Source: Galeopsis tetrahit (Eukaryota; Streptophyta; Magnoliopsida; Lamiales; Lamiaceae). From it: 64,000 nucleotides of DNA. The translations under genes were made by a program, and so were the position numbers. The notes below the pieces were generated by a model, which searched no databases, was not told the DNA's origin, and saw only the letters and a list, made by a program, of their open reading frames with translations. Location of the stretch: NCBI GenBank assembly GCA_963675135.1, contig OY776121.1, positions 76,406,875-76,470,874 of the forward strand, given 5' to 3'. Numbering within the stretch: the stretch's first letter is position 1; each line of letters begins with the position of its first letter. This document shows positions 22,131 to 34,548 of this stretch, in pieces.

Positions 22131-23379
22131 TTTCCCATAAAAATCTCAAATCTGCTATCAGTGGTTGCAAAAACACATCAAGTTTGTCCTTCGGACTTTT
22201 AGGCCCGGGCACGAGAATCGAAAGAAACATGAATTGATCCTTCATGCATAACCACGGGGGTAGATTGTACGGAGTAAGTATAACTGGCCATGACGAATAT
22301 TGTTTTCCCGTCATTCCAAACGGTGCAAAACCGTCTGTGCTCAAGCCCAACCTAACATTCCTAATTTCCGCTGCAAAATGAGGATACGAACGGTCCAAAT
22401 GCTTCCAAGCCAACGAGTCAGCCGGGTGACGCATAACACCAGAGTCATCAGAAGCGCACGAGGCATGCCATGTCATATCCTTCGCAGTGGCTTTGGACAT
22501 GTACAATCTTTGCAAACGAGGAATTATCGGAAAGTAGAACATCTCCTTAACCGGACGTTTCTTTTTCAACCGACCATCTGCATCAACCCTACTCGGCTTA
22601 TACCGTGATCGACCACAAATCTTACAAAAATCTAGTTCGCTGTCTGCACCCCAGAATAACATGCAATTCTGTGCACAACAATCAATCCTTTCTACCGGAA
22701 GACCCATCCCACTCATCAAATGTTTGGTGTCGTTAAATTTCTTGGGAACCTTATTTTCAGGAGGACAAATCTCACGAATCAACTCAACGACCTGATTGTA
22801 TCCCCTTTCAGACAATCTGTTTTCCGTTTTAATGTTCAACAATCTGGAATTGAATGACAACTGCGAATGAGATTCACAACCAGGATACAAGTCTTGGTCC
22901 GCTGCACGAAGCATGCCGTAAAACTGTGCCGCATTCTCGTTAGGGGGTTCTTCATTAAGTGCCTCATCTTCCACGTCTATTCCAAAATCAATGTTTGGGT
23001 CACCCATTAACTCTTCTACCATAGTGTGGTACGAACTAGGTCCCGCTGGGTAAACGTCGTTTGAAGTTGACGCAAATTCATTAGTGTTTTGAAATGGACG
23101 TGGACCCCAACTCTCTTCCCCGTGATAAATCCAATTATAATAATTCAGTGTAAAACCATTTCGATATAAATGAGATTTCACTTCATTAGGATCTCTATAA
23201 GTTTGATTTCGACATCTAGCTTTCGAACAAGGACACCTAATTTTTCCTTCCCAAATCGAATTCGGATTACTAGTGGCAGCTTCAATAAATTCATTTACTC
23301 CACTAATAAATCCGGGGTTCATAATCCCATTCACTAATCTTGGACTATACATCCAACTACGACTTGAATAATTCATCAT
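22111..23379 (-). pseudogene. TNP2-type CACTA transposase, C-terminally truncated
   Basis: A 422-residue intronless frame from tandem ATGs at 23379/23376 (MMNYSSRSWMYSPRL). The N-terminus carries the transposase-associated domain: VNEFIEAA, IRCPCSKARC with its cysteines, and FTLNYYNWIYHGE. From about residue 210 it carries the start of the Transposase_21 domain (CMLFWGADSELDFCKICGRSRY, KDMTWHA, RNVRLGLSTDGFAPFG, YNLPPWLCMK, LVPGPKSP). It stops after DLRFLWENGCASR, where full-length TNP2 proteins continue for several hundred residues with the remaining catalytic region. The protein is therefore expected to be inactive. Confidence 0.88.
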
Positions 23380-23989
23380 GTCAATCGACGTACGTCTACA
23401 ACACACAAATATAACAACCAACGTCTCATTCAATTCCTCCAACTCTATTAAAATTAATTAATATAAATCCAAATATATTCTAATAATTATTCTAACACCC
23501 TAATTAACAAATAAATTCATATATAGACATAACACAATTATATATATAATTCTAACACCCTAATTAACAACTAAATTCATATAACTGAATTAATTAATTA
23601 TATAAAACATACATACATATAAAATACATGCCTAACACAAATATAATTCTAACAATTAAATTCTAACAATTCTAACAATTAATTAACAATTCTAACAATT
23701 TTATATATACATACAACATATATGCATATATATACATATATATACTAATTAAACTATATATATACATATATATAATTTCAATTAAATTTAACCGATTAAA
23801 ACGAAAAAAATTACCGTAGAAATGCTCCCGTCGAAGTGTAGAACAAAAATGGCCAAGAACCGAGTCCGATCTGCAAACGAACGTGGATGTTGAGTTTTGA
23901 GGTTTAATTTGTGTAAAAATGGAGGTGTGTGCGGCGCTGGAATGAAGAAGAATGAGGTTCTGGAATGATTTTAATTGAATTAGGGCGAC

Positions 23990-24265
23990 GGGGAAGGCAA
24001 CGGGCCCACTGCCGTTGCCAATTAGCATCGGGGGGCCCGTTACCAAATGGCAACGGGGCCCACTGCCGTCGCCTTTTGGCAACGGGCCTTAAATGCCGTC
24101 GCCTTTTTGCAACGGGGCCCACTCCCGTTGCCTTATCTGTTGCCTTAAGGCAACGGCACCCGCCCCCGTCGCCTTTTTCCTTGCCGTTATTAATGCCGTT
24201 GCCAATTGGCAACGGCAGCCTACCGTTGCCTTTTGCTGTTGCCTTCTAGCCATTATTTTGTAGTG
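23990..24265. repeat. Right subterminal repeat array of CACTA element
   Basis: About seventeen copies of ggcaacgg, ccgttgcc and ccgtcgcc motifs, in both orientations, matching the left array. The last 30 bases pair with the left end (cactacaaaa). Confidence 0.85.
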
Positions 24266-24268
24266 AAT

Positions 24269-27200
24269 GAAAATCAATATTAAAATAATAATAATAATAA
24301 TGCAATCAATCGTTCACATATTAAATCATATAAATCATTGAATGCATAACAAACTTTTAAATATGTCAAAATACATACTTGATTTAGGACCAAGTCGTGG
24401 GAACATTAAAAAATCCCTATCGTATGGAGCATGCCAAATAAATACGTGAAATTACAATCTTTTTCATTAGGAGACAGAATTTCCTCTTTTTTCAAGATTT
24501 GTATCCCTTTCTAAATAAATAGAATCGAGAGACAATTCTACTTAGATGGGACTTGGAAAAATTATTCAAACATGTCCCATGATTGGTGGCTGTAAGAATT
24601 TAATTATTGAAACATATATTTCAATCTAATGTTAAAAGGTTCCATAGTAAAAAAAAAGTTTTTACTCGAAATAATATCCTTCCAAAATAATTATTTAGTC
24701 AGGTCAATTCTATTATTCACATTTTCTGTTGGGGGTTTAATTTCATTTTTTTTAATAACGTTATTTACACTATTTTATTTTTATCTTTTAATTATTACTC
24801 ATTTATTTATACGTGGAGATAGGATTAAAGACAAAAAAAATGGGTAGGTTTAAATAAAAGACATAAGAAATAGGGAATCTTGCTTGGGCTTTGTCCAGCT
24901 ATATATCTGTCAAATGATTTTGATACTTCCCCGCCAATGTTGGCTTTTATTCCTTATGATTAATATATCTATATATGGTCGGCCAAATTTTATTAATGTT
25001 TTTTCTACTCGCTATATTAAATAAATTAAGTATCAGTCACATTAAACACATTTCTGAATTTGGCCTGTGTTTTTGCACACTGTTTTTGTTTTACAACATA
25101 TCAAAAAAAAAAAAAAAATTTTATGTCATTTAAATTAAATTTTTAATATGTCACATAATTAAGTTAAAATTGTAATTTAATTATATCATACAAGTGTGAC
25201 ACATTCAAATATGATCTAACATTCTAACATCAATAGTAAAATTATCTACCCCAATAACAATAAACATTAATTATTCTATTAGCTACCTTCAAAAAAAAAT
25301 TATTCTATTAGCTGAAACTCACGATATCAATACTTCAATTCACAAATGACAAATTTCTACAAAATTCCTTATATACTAAGCTTATGTGTCAATTTCTTAG
25401 TATGAGTTTTAATGATGGATCAGTTTATTAATGAGTTTGAATAATGTGCGATTATGTGTTAAATAAATAGAGAGAAAATATAGTTGACTCAATTATATTT
25501 TTCAATTACATGATAAATATTATTTTTAAATAGTTTATAAGTTTAATGTAATAAAAAATTATAAATATCTATTTTAAAAGTGTACATTATGTCGTTAACA
25601 CATTATTTAATACGATGAATAAATTAATTTATATTGTAAAATTAATTCAAAGTATAAAGTGTTAGTCAAAACATTAGGCTGGCTCTTGTGAATAAATTTA
25701 GGCATAGGCTCTCTTGTCGGTCACCCCTAATAATGGGCCGGCGCACTCGCATTGTGGGCCTCTTAAGCATGCCCATTTTATATTTTCAGAAAACTGAGAT
25801 ACTGTTTTTTTTTTTCTCACTTCTTTTTCATTTTTTAAATTTAAAGTATTTTTGCAATTATTTTTTAAAATTAATAAAGTAATCCATCTAATATAATATT
25901 GGTTTTTTTTTTTGGGAAATTTTAAATCCTTATTTATTATTTCAAGTATGAGTAAACAAATATAAGACAAAAAAATATAATAAAATGAGTAATTAAGTAG
26001 AAAATGAAGGGAGTAATAAATAGATAATGAAAGAGAGAATAATTTTGCCACCGTTCTATTTATTGTTTATATTTTGAATTAGTTTGTTATTTCGAGTTGG
26101 TTTGGTTTAGTATAGAGAAGTATACATTTTTCTTTTATCTCGAATTTTATCACTAATGGAATTTTTTTCCAAATAAGATTTTAATTAATGACACCTAACT
26201 TTTAGTTGGACTTGTAACTTTAATTTTTTTTTCCTTTTATTGCATAAGTCTAATCCACACATATCCGTTGTAGTTTACAGATTTTTAGCACAAGAAGTTT
26301 GTATTTAAAAATTAAATATTGAAGAAGTTATATTATAGCAATAAATTAATTGAAGAAACTAAAATAGAAATATAAGATACCCAGATATGCATTCTTCCAA
26401 AAATAAATCATTTGGTAATTTGCAGTGCAGGCGCCAGGCGAAAATGCATTTGAAGAAAAAAACAAAAAAAAATCCAGCTAACATGGATATGTATTTTTCT
26501 CTTTGCTTTCTTTCTTTGAGATGGTCCCTTTTCTCATTATCGGTTTTTTTGTTCTTTTCTTACACTTATTACTTATAGTTTTCTACTCCGAAATAAATAA
26601 ATAAATAAGGTCAAAAGTTCTCCAACTTTAGTGCTACTGGTCTACTACACATATATTATTTTGGCAAAATAAAGGGAAAACAAAAACTGAAATCTGACAC
26701 CCAGCTTCCACAATTATTTTCACTCAATTTCTGACAAATTTGGTAGATAATAGAGCTCATGTGTGACGTGTTAACTAAAAATATTAAAATGTGATTATCT
26801 CAATAAATATAGCAATTTTAATTTACAAAAAAAATAAAATAAAAAATGACTGAACTTTTATTAATATCTTGAAAACTTAATTTGAAATTTTGAGAATCAT
26901 TCTAATATACTATTAGTATTTAATTCAAATTGCGAGTATGTTTAAAGTAAATATATAAATAATAGAAAAATAAATAATGTGCGGTGTAAAACAATTCACA
27001 ATACAACCCATCATATAATATAAAATGACTATTGACTAAATATAAATAATAAAATGCAGAAAATGATGACATTTAAGGTTTATACCTTAAATATAGTGCT
27101 ATCATATCTACTAGGTTTAGATATTGTTTTCAGCTTTTATATTCTCAAACTCATATTATAATCACGAAAGATTAAGATATTGAAACTTTAGACATACAAA

Positions 27201-27750
27201 AACGATTTAGATCATTTGTAAAATTGATCAAATTCTACTCACATGCATAAGATAATATCGTTTGCGATAACATTCACATGATCAAATTTATTATCGTATG
27301 TGAAATACCTTATATTATTGCAACCCGAACACAATCACAACAAACAAACAATTAAGAAAACTAAATTTATACATATTTAATTTATTTGCAATATTCCCGA
27401 CATTTTACTATTATCTGCGATATTTAGTAGCAATACTTCCATAATATTCTGAAAAAAATGCATTATTCTCAGTATTTATATTTCAATATCTAAATTTGCA
27501 ATATATTTGCAACATTTTCAGATGTAGTCACCAAATTTCATTATTGTAATATTTTATACTGTTCTTCACGAAATGCCTTTCTGTTTTTCCCTTTTTCTTT
27601 TCATAAATTTACTATTTGCTGAGGGTTAATGTTAGCAGGTTGCTGAATCTGAAAGAAAGAAGGTTTAATTTGAAGGGGTTAAAAGCTGGAGTGTTTTTGT
27701 TGTGAAGTCATCTTCAAAGGAAAAATTAGTAAATTAAATAAGAGAAGTGG
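24269..27750. other. AT-rich spacer upstream of the kinase gene
   Basis: No gene or complete transposon was recognised in these 3.5 kb. Only scattered poly(A)/poly(T) runs are visible. Part of the right end presumably contains the promoter of the kinase gene. Confidence 0.55.
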
Positions 27751-27759
27751 AAGGGTACC

Positions 27760-28595
27760 TTGTATCTCTCTCCTCCTCCTCCTCATGCTTCCATTTTACT
27801 GCTGTTTATATGAAATTGTTATTAAGGCATTTTCTCATCACCTACCACTGATAACTTCCTCTCTCTCTCTCTCTTAACATTGTTTATTTATACATTTACA
27901 CTCATTTTCATATTCCTTACCTGAAACCACCACAAACAAGAATTGTGTATTCATAGCCCTAATTAGCATTATATGTACCTAACCTGCTTTTGCAGATTCA
28001 ACCCTTTGGTAATGCTGCAGAGGAAGTTTATGAAATTTGTCATCTTGGAGGGGTTTCTGACTAAATATTTGATTTCTTGCCGTTCTTGAAATGTGGGGTT
28101 TTTGAGCAAGGTTTCTTGGAAGAGATCTGGCCTGTTTTTGTTTACAATTGGAAGAACTGAGTTGCTAAGGCTATGGGTTTTTCAAGATCTGGTATTTGAG
28201 GATACTAATTCTGCTCTCCTATTCTGGGAAAGGTAATAGCTCCAAGTTTTAGATTAATTATGCAAATTACGTTCCATTACTGTTCTGTTTGTTAATGTTT
28301 AATTTGCATAATGATGTGAGAGTTAATGATAAGCACTCGTGGATCTTGTTCAAATTTTGTTGTTGATCTACTCATTCAGGGCATTCAATTGTTTCTGCAA
28401 GCATTTAATACACCATATTGTTACTTGCTACAATGTTTTGGCCATTTTCCCCCTGAAATATTGTGTTGTTTGCAAGAATTCTCTGCTAGCAATGCTCTTA
28501 CAAGGTTTTTTGTAGAGTAGGTAGAAGAACAAGAATTCCCCTTAATTCTTGGATTACCTGTTTTGATTTCACAGATTGTTTTGACATTGTGAACG
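27760..28595 (+). other. 5' leader of the kinase gene with probable leader intron
   Basis: CT-rich sequence with a (CT)n run at 27861-27875 precedes the gene. A good donor (aaag then gtaatag at 28232) and an acceptor (gatttcacag ending at 28574) suggest a 5' UTR intron of about 340 bases, ending 21 bases before the start codon. The transcription start is not fixed. This is inference from splice signals only. Confidence 0.5.
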
Positions 28596-31574
28596 ATGGC
28601 GTCTGATCTTAACTCTGAACTCTCGAAGAATGCTATTTTGGGTCTCAAAGTCTGGGAAGTTATAGGAATAATTGTGGGGTTATTGATTGTAATAATCCTC
28701 TTTTTGCTGACATTTTATTTAACTTCAAGAAAGAAATTAAGACGAAGAGATCAAGACAAGTTTCCCCAAAGCCAAATCCCAACAGTTTCTAAGGAAATAA
28801 AAGAAGTACGAGTAGAGCAAATATCGACAGAGGAATTCGTTCCTCGTGATGGGATTCTTCTCACCATTCATAACAAATCAAGTGATAAAGAATCAGACAA
28901 GGTTATGGTTCATCTGGGAATGACAAAAGAGAACAGCAGCCAATCAGGTTCATTTCGTCACATCGACAACAAAGATTATGGCGGGTCACAATCGGGAGAA
29001 GAAGGGAGTTCCGGAACATTTGCAGGACACAAACCTTCTTCATCACATCCTATAACTGCTCCTTCTCCTTTAAGTGGCCTTCCTGAATTTTCTCACTTGG
29101 GTTGGGGCCATTGGTTTACTTTAAGAGATCTTGAACTTGCAACGAATAGGTTTTCAAAGGAGAATATTATTGGAGAGGGTGGTTATGGAGTTGTTTACAG
29201 AGGACAGCTCATCAATGGAGCTCCTGTGGCTGTTAAAAAGCTCCTTAACAACCTGTGAGTTTCGAATTGTTCTTGTGACAACAATGTTCTCTAATCATTC
29301 CCGTTTCCTGTCGTTAATACTTTTAATGTTTCTTTAATCAGAGGTCAAGCTGAAAAAGAATTCAGTGTGGAAGTAGAGGCTATTGGCCATGTTCGACACA
29401 AAAATTTGGTTCGACTTCTGGGATACTGCATTGAAGGAACTCACAGGTACAGTAGGAATCCTGTTATATATATATATATATATTTTTCATTATATGCAAA
29501 TATATATTCAGTTGAGGCTCTAAAACTTACGAGATCTTGCTACATTGTGTTATATTGAATCTGATTATGCTAAACAATCTAAAATGCTCTCATTCAACTA
29601 TATGTAAATCTTTCAGGCTACTAGTCTACGAGTATGTCAACAATGGCAATTTAGAACAGTGGCTTCATGGGGCAATGCGTCAGCATGGATTCCTTACTTG
29701 GGAGGCCAGGACGAAGGTTCTTCTTGGCACAGCTAAAGCGTAAGTTGGTTGAGGTGTTTATTTATTTACTTTTTTTCTTTTTCTGTACTCTGTTTTAACA
29801 TAACATAACGCGCCACATGCTTCTTACAGGCTTGCCTATCTGCATGAGGCAATTGAACCAAAAGTTGTTCATAGAGATATAAAGTCAAGCAACATACTGA
29901 TTGATGAAGAATTCAATGCTAAGGTCTCCGATTTTGGTTTGGCTAAGCTGCTCGGTGCTGGGAAAAGTCACATTACAACTCGAGTCATGGGCACCTTTGG
30001 GTTAGTGTGTATACGTTAATATATTTTTATTAAAAACAATCCTTTTTTATGGTCTTTTAGTGTCTGTTAAACAATCTGTGGCTCTCATTACTGAAATGTT
30101 GGATCAACATAGCTTTTAAAGTAATTTGATACCAGAATTCACTTTATTCAATATTCACTCCATTTCCTATCAATTCTCAGATATGTGGCTCCTGAATATG
30201 CAAATACTGGCCTTCTAAACGAAAAGAGTGATGTTTATAGCTTTGGGGTTTTGTTGTTAGAAGCTATTACGGGAAGGGATCCCGTAGACTACGGACGTCC
30301 TGCTCCAGAGGTATTCAGTGATTAAGGCACTAAAGAATAAGCATGTCCTATATGTCTCATATTCGTTTATACAACTTTGTCTAAAGAGGGTAAAGCATAA
30401 TTGAGGCACCCCCTGAAATGTTTGGATTCAACTCTTGTAAAAAAATTACTGTATTATTATGTCGTACTGTAGGAGCAATCTCTACAAGAAAAAACTGTAT
30501 GGATAATTTGTACTTTTAATGCCATTAACTGTGGAATTGCACAATTTTTTTATTTATTTTGATCAATGGAATTGCACAATTTGCAGGTTAATCTGGTTGA
30601 TTGGCTGAAAATGATGGTTGGAAGTAGGCGGTCGGAGGAAGTTGTGGACCCAAATATTGAAACGAGGCCATCAACTAGAGCCCTTAAAAGGGCCCTTTTG
30701 ACTGCTTTGAGATGTGTTGATCCAGATTCAGACAAGAGACCCAGGATGAGCCAAGTTGTTCGAATGCTCGAATCAGAAGAATATCCCATACCAAGAGATG
30801 TAAGCCTACTTCTTTCATCCACTGAACCTTTCATTGTTCGAATTTATATCTTTAGAAATATGTTTTCTTGCAACGTTTTCTCGGGCCATAAAATTCCCAC
30901 TACACTGAAGAGCATAATTCCATTCCAAAACAAACTAATCCCACTACACTGAAGAGCATAATTCCATTACAAAACAAACTACTCCGTAACTCTTATGAAA
31001 CGATCTTTTAAAGACATAAAAAGGCTCTTTATATATCCCCACTACATTAATTTTCCTATTTAGTTGCTTTTCCTGATCCCTTATTTGGCTGATTTTCCCT
31101 GCTGAGCTGATGATGTTTTATTTATGGGACAAGTTACATGGAACCTTATTAATCATAGACTAAGCCTTAGATTCACGTCTAAAGTCATCACCCATCCATC
31201 AAAAGGAAAATTGGTCGCGATGAACTATGGATTCACAACGACTGTATAGGCTGTGCAATTAATTGAATGTAAATATATATGCTGTTCGTCTCATAACTGG
31301 ATGAAGTGATAGTTTACCTTGTAATTTGCCGGCCAACCATTCTGATTTAAAGAATAAAGTTTTGCTTGTATATACATTTTCTATTTAGTCCCATTTTGGT
31401 TCTTCATGTACACAATTAAGAATGAATGAGTTTGATTGATGTGGTCCGATTCTGTAGGACCGAAGGCACAGAAAAACACGAGCAAATAGCATTGAGGTCG
31501 ATTCCCAGAGGGAGAACTACGACACTGATAAAAGTGATGGGCAGGATTTAAAGACAGAGAACCGAAGAAATTAA
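28596..31574 (+). CDS. Receptor-like protein kinase, short extracellular part (At5g18500/At2g42960-like)
   Basis: Seven coding exons: 28596-29254, 29342-29446, 29617-29739, 29830-30000, 30181-30310, 30587-30799, 31458-31574. All introns are GT/AG and the joined frame is open, 505 residues. The N-terminus MASDLNSELSKNAILGLKVW is followed by one membrane helix (about residues 22-43) and a basic RKKLRRR stop-transfer. After a serine-rich linker the kinase domain starts near residue 190: glycine loop IGEGGYGVVYRG, VAVKK lysine, VVHRDIKSSNI catalytic loop, VSDFGLAK, YVAPEYA. All catalytic residues are present. The family acts at the plasma membrane as Ser/Thr kinases; the substrate is not known. 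The start matches the family's usual N-terminus. Confidence 0.93.
30896..30983 (+). repeat. 44-bp tandem duplication in kinase intron 6
   Basis: Two nearly identical copies of a 44-base unit beginning cccactacactgaagagc (30896 and 30940), wholly intronic. Confidence 0.85.
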
Positions 31575-31965
31575 AGATGGTGTGATTTGCATGGGAGGAG
31601 CAGTTTATGTGAAGAAGAAGGTGCTTTGATAGGAGTATGGTAGATATTAGGTTGGAACTTGGAACAATGACATGTTTTCTTTAGTTTTATTATTTTTGGG
31701 GTTGCTGTATTTTATTCCTATTATTTGCCCGTGTATGATAATATAATGTAGTCATAGATATATGATTGTTTTATTATGGTTATGGTGATATTATTATTTG
31801 TGATGTGGGAATCTTGAGAAAAACAAGGGGTTTGTATAGATGTTGAATATTGGTGGTATGAAATTTACTATTTCAATTACTATTTCGTAATTTTAAGTAG
31901 TTTAATATCAATCAAGATTTTCTGGGTGAAATTAGATGATTGTCACTACTGAATAATTAATTTAT
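31575..31965 (+). other. 3' flank of the kinase gene
   Basis: T-rich sequence with several AATAAA-like stretches, probably the 3' UTR and terminator region of the kinase gene. No separate gene was seen. Confidence 0.45.
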
Positions 31966-32105
31966 ATAGTAATTCCAAAGTGGTGGATATGGTTTTATTA
32001 CATCACAACAAAAGAGGAGAAGATTTTCTCAGTACTCATTATATTTTGGGTTTCAGCACATGAATTTCTTTCTTGCCTTAGGTGGCTTATTGCATTGAAT
32101 TTCCT
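31966..32105 (+). pseudogene. Relic of the last exon of an ABCG transporter gene
   Basis: The string attccaaagtggtggatatgg and what follows match the start of the last exon of the intact ABCG gene (52502-52771), with two internal deletions and several substitutions, then the shared downstream sequence ctaattaacattaaatctagc. The relic lies at the same place, relative to the neighbouring X8 gene, as the real exon does in the right block. It marks the left breakpoint of the duplication. Confidence 0.85.
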
Positions 32106-32230
32106 AATTAACATTAAATCTAGCTAGCCATTACAAATCTCATCATCCAAATCCTAAATAAATAAGCATGTGTTGTCCTGATCCTCCATCGCCTTGTATT
32201 GTATGTGCTTGAGACTATAATAATAATAAT

Positions 32231-32816
32231 CTATGGCACTGATGGATATTTGCAAATGCCATATGCTGCAAATAAGAAATTAAAGATTAACAATTTCATA
32301 ATTACTATAATTAGCATTCATCTACACATAAATATATATGTGAATTTATAATAATGTGTAGAGAAAGTTCAAGAAAGAGATTGATTACGTACATGGATCG
32401 ATTGTGGTAATAACACCAATGTCTTGATTGCATAAACCGCCATATTTGTAGAAATAATTGAGAAGATAATTAGCGTGACTTGCAAGGACGGGAGGATCAT
32501 AACATGCACCACCTGGGCTGATATTACTACAATTTGTCTGTCCACAAGCATAATTAACGAAATCTTGCATTTTTTCAGGTGAGGCAGTTAGTTTTGCAAT
32601 ACACCATGTCTTAACCTACACACAAAAAAATACATATATAATTAAGTTGATTATAATTCATCAAATGCTGTATATTATATTAATTGGACTATATAGGAGT
32701 ATAAAAGAATTGATCAAAGGACTTACTAGTTTCTGATTTCCATCAACAGCAGCATATGCAACCGTTGATATATAACATGTAAGAAGCAGCAAAACGATGT
32801 TGATGTTTTTCTCCAT
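32231..32816 (-). CDS. Secreted X8/CBM43 domain protein (Ole e 10-like), copy 1
   Basis: Exons 32816-32727, 32615-32393 and 32265-32231 join with GT/AG borders to 115 residues. MEKNINIVLLLLTCYIS is a signal peptide, cleaved probably near AYA (about residue 22). The rest is a single X8 domain: VKTWCIAK, QDFVNYACGQTNC, GGACYDP, ASHANYLLNYFYKYGG, CNQDIG, TIDPSYGICKYP. Six cysteines, as expected for three disulfides. There is no GPI tail. X8/CBM43 domains bind beta-1,3-glucan (callose) in the cell wall; single-domain forms such as olive Ole e 10 are the same size. It is convergent with the relic of the ABCG exon. Confidence 0.87.
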
Positions 32817-33119
32817 GGAAACTATGTTTTTTATTAGCTAGATTAATATTGTGGTTTAACAATTGCTGCAAATGATTAATTTATACACCACGATAATCAA
32901 ATTTATTAATTACTCGAATCTGCAGCTATCAATGATGGTTATATTTTTTAGTATATATGAAGATTTCAGCTATTATATGACATTATAAATTACTCCAATT
33001 AATTGCCCTTTACTAATTCAATTAGACATAAAAAGCAATCTTCGTGGATATTATAAAAAGGAATATTCAAAATAGGCATGCGTTTTATCAAAATAAATGG
33101 TCATGGAATAATATTGTAT

Positions 33120-33340
33120 ACGTCAATTCTAAATATATAGATATACCTTAACATTGGTTACTATATATATATATGCCTTCCTACTGATATTGTTAATTTG
33201 TTATACCTTAATAATGGGTCAATTTAAAATACATATACCTTAATATTAGTAAATTGGTTACTATATGTCATCTTAATTACTCTATTGTTAATATGTTATA
33301 CCTTAATGGGTCAATTTAAAATAGATTTATATATCTAATT
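33120..33340 (+). repeat. Minisatellite, left block
   Basis: Two to three diverged copies of an AT-rich unit of about 72-80 bases containing taccttaatattggttacta and ataccttaatgggtcaattt. The same unit is at 53930-54120 and, amplified, at 58690-59170. Confidence 0.75.
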
Positions 33341-34218
33341 TTGGTTGACTTTGACCTCACTCCATTTCATTTTATCACAATTAAGATATTATGATAATAA
33401 CCCAATTTTTTTTTAAAACTCATGAATATTAAAAATAAACAATTTGAATTAATATCTTAACTCATCATGTTTTAAAGTATTTTTGAGATTCTAAAGAAAT
33501 TATAAGGATTTTTTTAAATATTTTTAAGATTTATTGTCGAAGTGTTGCATGTCATCTAAAATTATGTTGAGATTATACATTGATCTCATGGACATATATA
33601 TGAAAAAAGTATTATGCATTAAGCATTATTATAATAATTTTTTTTACGTTTTATTTTTTACAAGAATGCGTCTAATAATAAATTTGGGAGGGGGAGAGTA
33701 CAAAGTTGTTGTAAATTTTACTAAGTTTTAATGATTAAAATGACACTTTATGGAGTTCAACAAGTTTTAAATGAAGAATATATATTTCATACACGTGATA
33801 CATATATTATAGATGAAAAGAAATGATTTAAAAAAAAATAAAAATAGAGGGGTACGTCACAATCCGATCAAAACACTTGGGCTCCTCATAATTTGGTGGG
33901 AAAAAATATTAATAGAAAAAAATAAAGTACAAAAAAAAAAAAAAAGATAGAATCAGTCCTCAGTATAAAGAAAAAAAATATACTGTATTAACTTTTTAAC
34001 AAAGATTAATAATTTTAAAGGTGAAAATGATTGCACTTTAAAAATAAACAATATAAAAAAAAGTTTATGAAAAAAACATGAGCATCACCTTTTACTTTCA
34101 ATTTTTTTGTTGGTTGAAAATAATATTTAACAATCTCTAAATTTTCGTGTAGCATGACGAATTTTATATAATTGTACCATATTTATTGAGAGTCATAAAA
34201 GATCACCTTGTATTATAC

Positions 34219-34405
34219 TATTAGAAATATATTTAAAGTAATATTTATATATTTATATGTAGGTCCAACTCAAGTTACTTATGGGCCTTATCTATTAGCC
34301 CAATAAGATTAGGTCAACATTAGGTTAACCATTGTATTGTATAAATACCTCCTGTACATTCATTTGTAAAGTAATCAAGAAATCATTTTTCTCATATTCT
34401 CTACA
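34219..34405 (+). repeat. 5' LTR of copia II
   Basis: 187 bases, TATTAG...CTACA, followed directly by the primer site; a TATA-like tataaatac lies near 34340. Confidence 0.92.
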
Positions 34406-34548
34406 TGGTATCATCGAGTCACTTGACTCACGCCTGATCCAAACCCTAGCCGCCGCCGCCACCCTCACCTTCAAGGTGCCGCCACCACCCGTCTCAGACG
34501 CCCAGCATTCTGCTGCTTCATCTTCCCTCCGCTGCTCAACTCACTACA

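Larger units (their letters stand above)
18744..24265 (-). mobile_element. CACTA (En/Spm-type) transposon, 5522 bp
   Basis: It begins CACTACAAAA at 18744 and ends TTTTGTAGTG at 24265, the diagnostic CACTA ends, with a 3-base target-site duplication aat (18741-18743 and 24266-24268). Both subterminal regions are packed with direct and inverted ggcaacgg/ccgttgcc motifs. On the minus strand it carries a truncated TNP2-type transposase gene (22111-23379) followed by an apparently intact five-exon TNPA-like gene (19857-21769), the usual gene order. With TNP2 broken, the element could move only with a helper. Confidence 0.95.
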
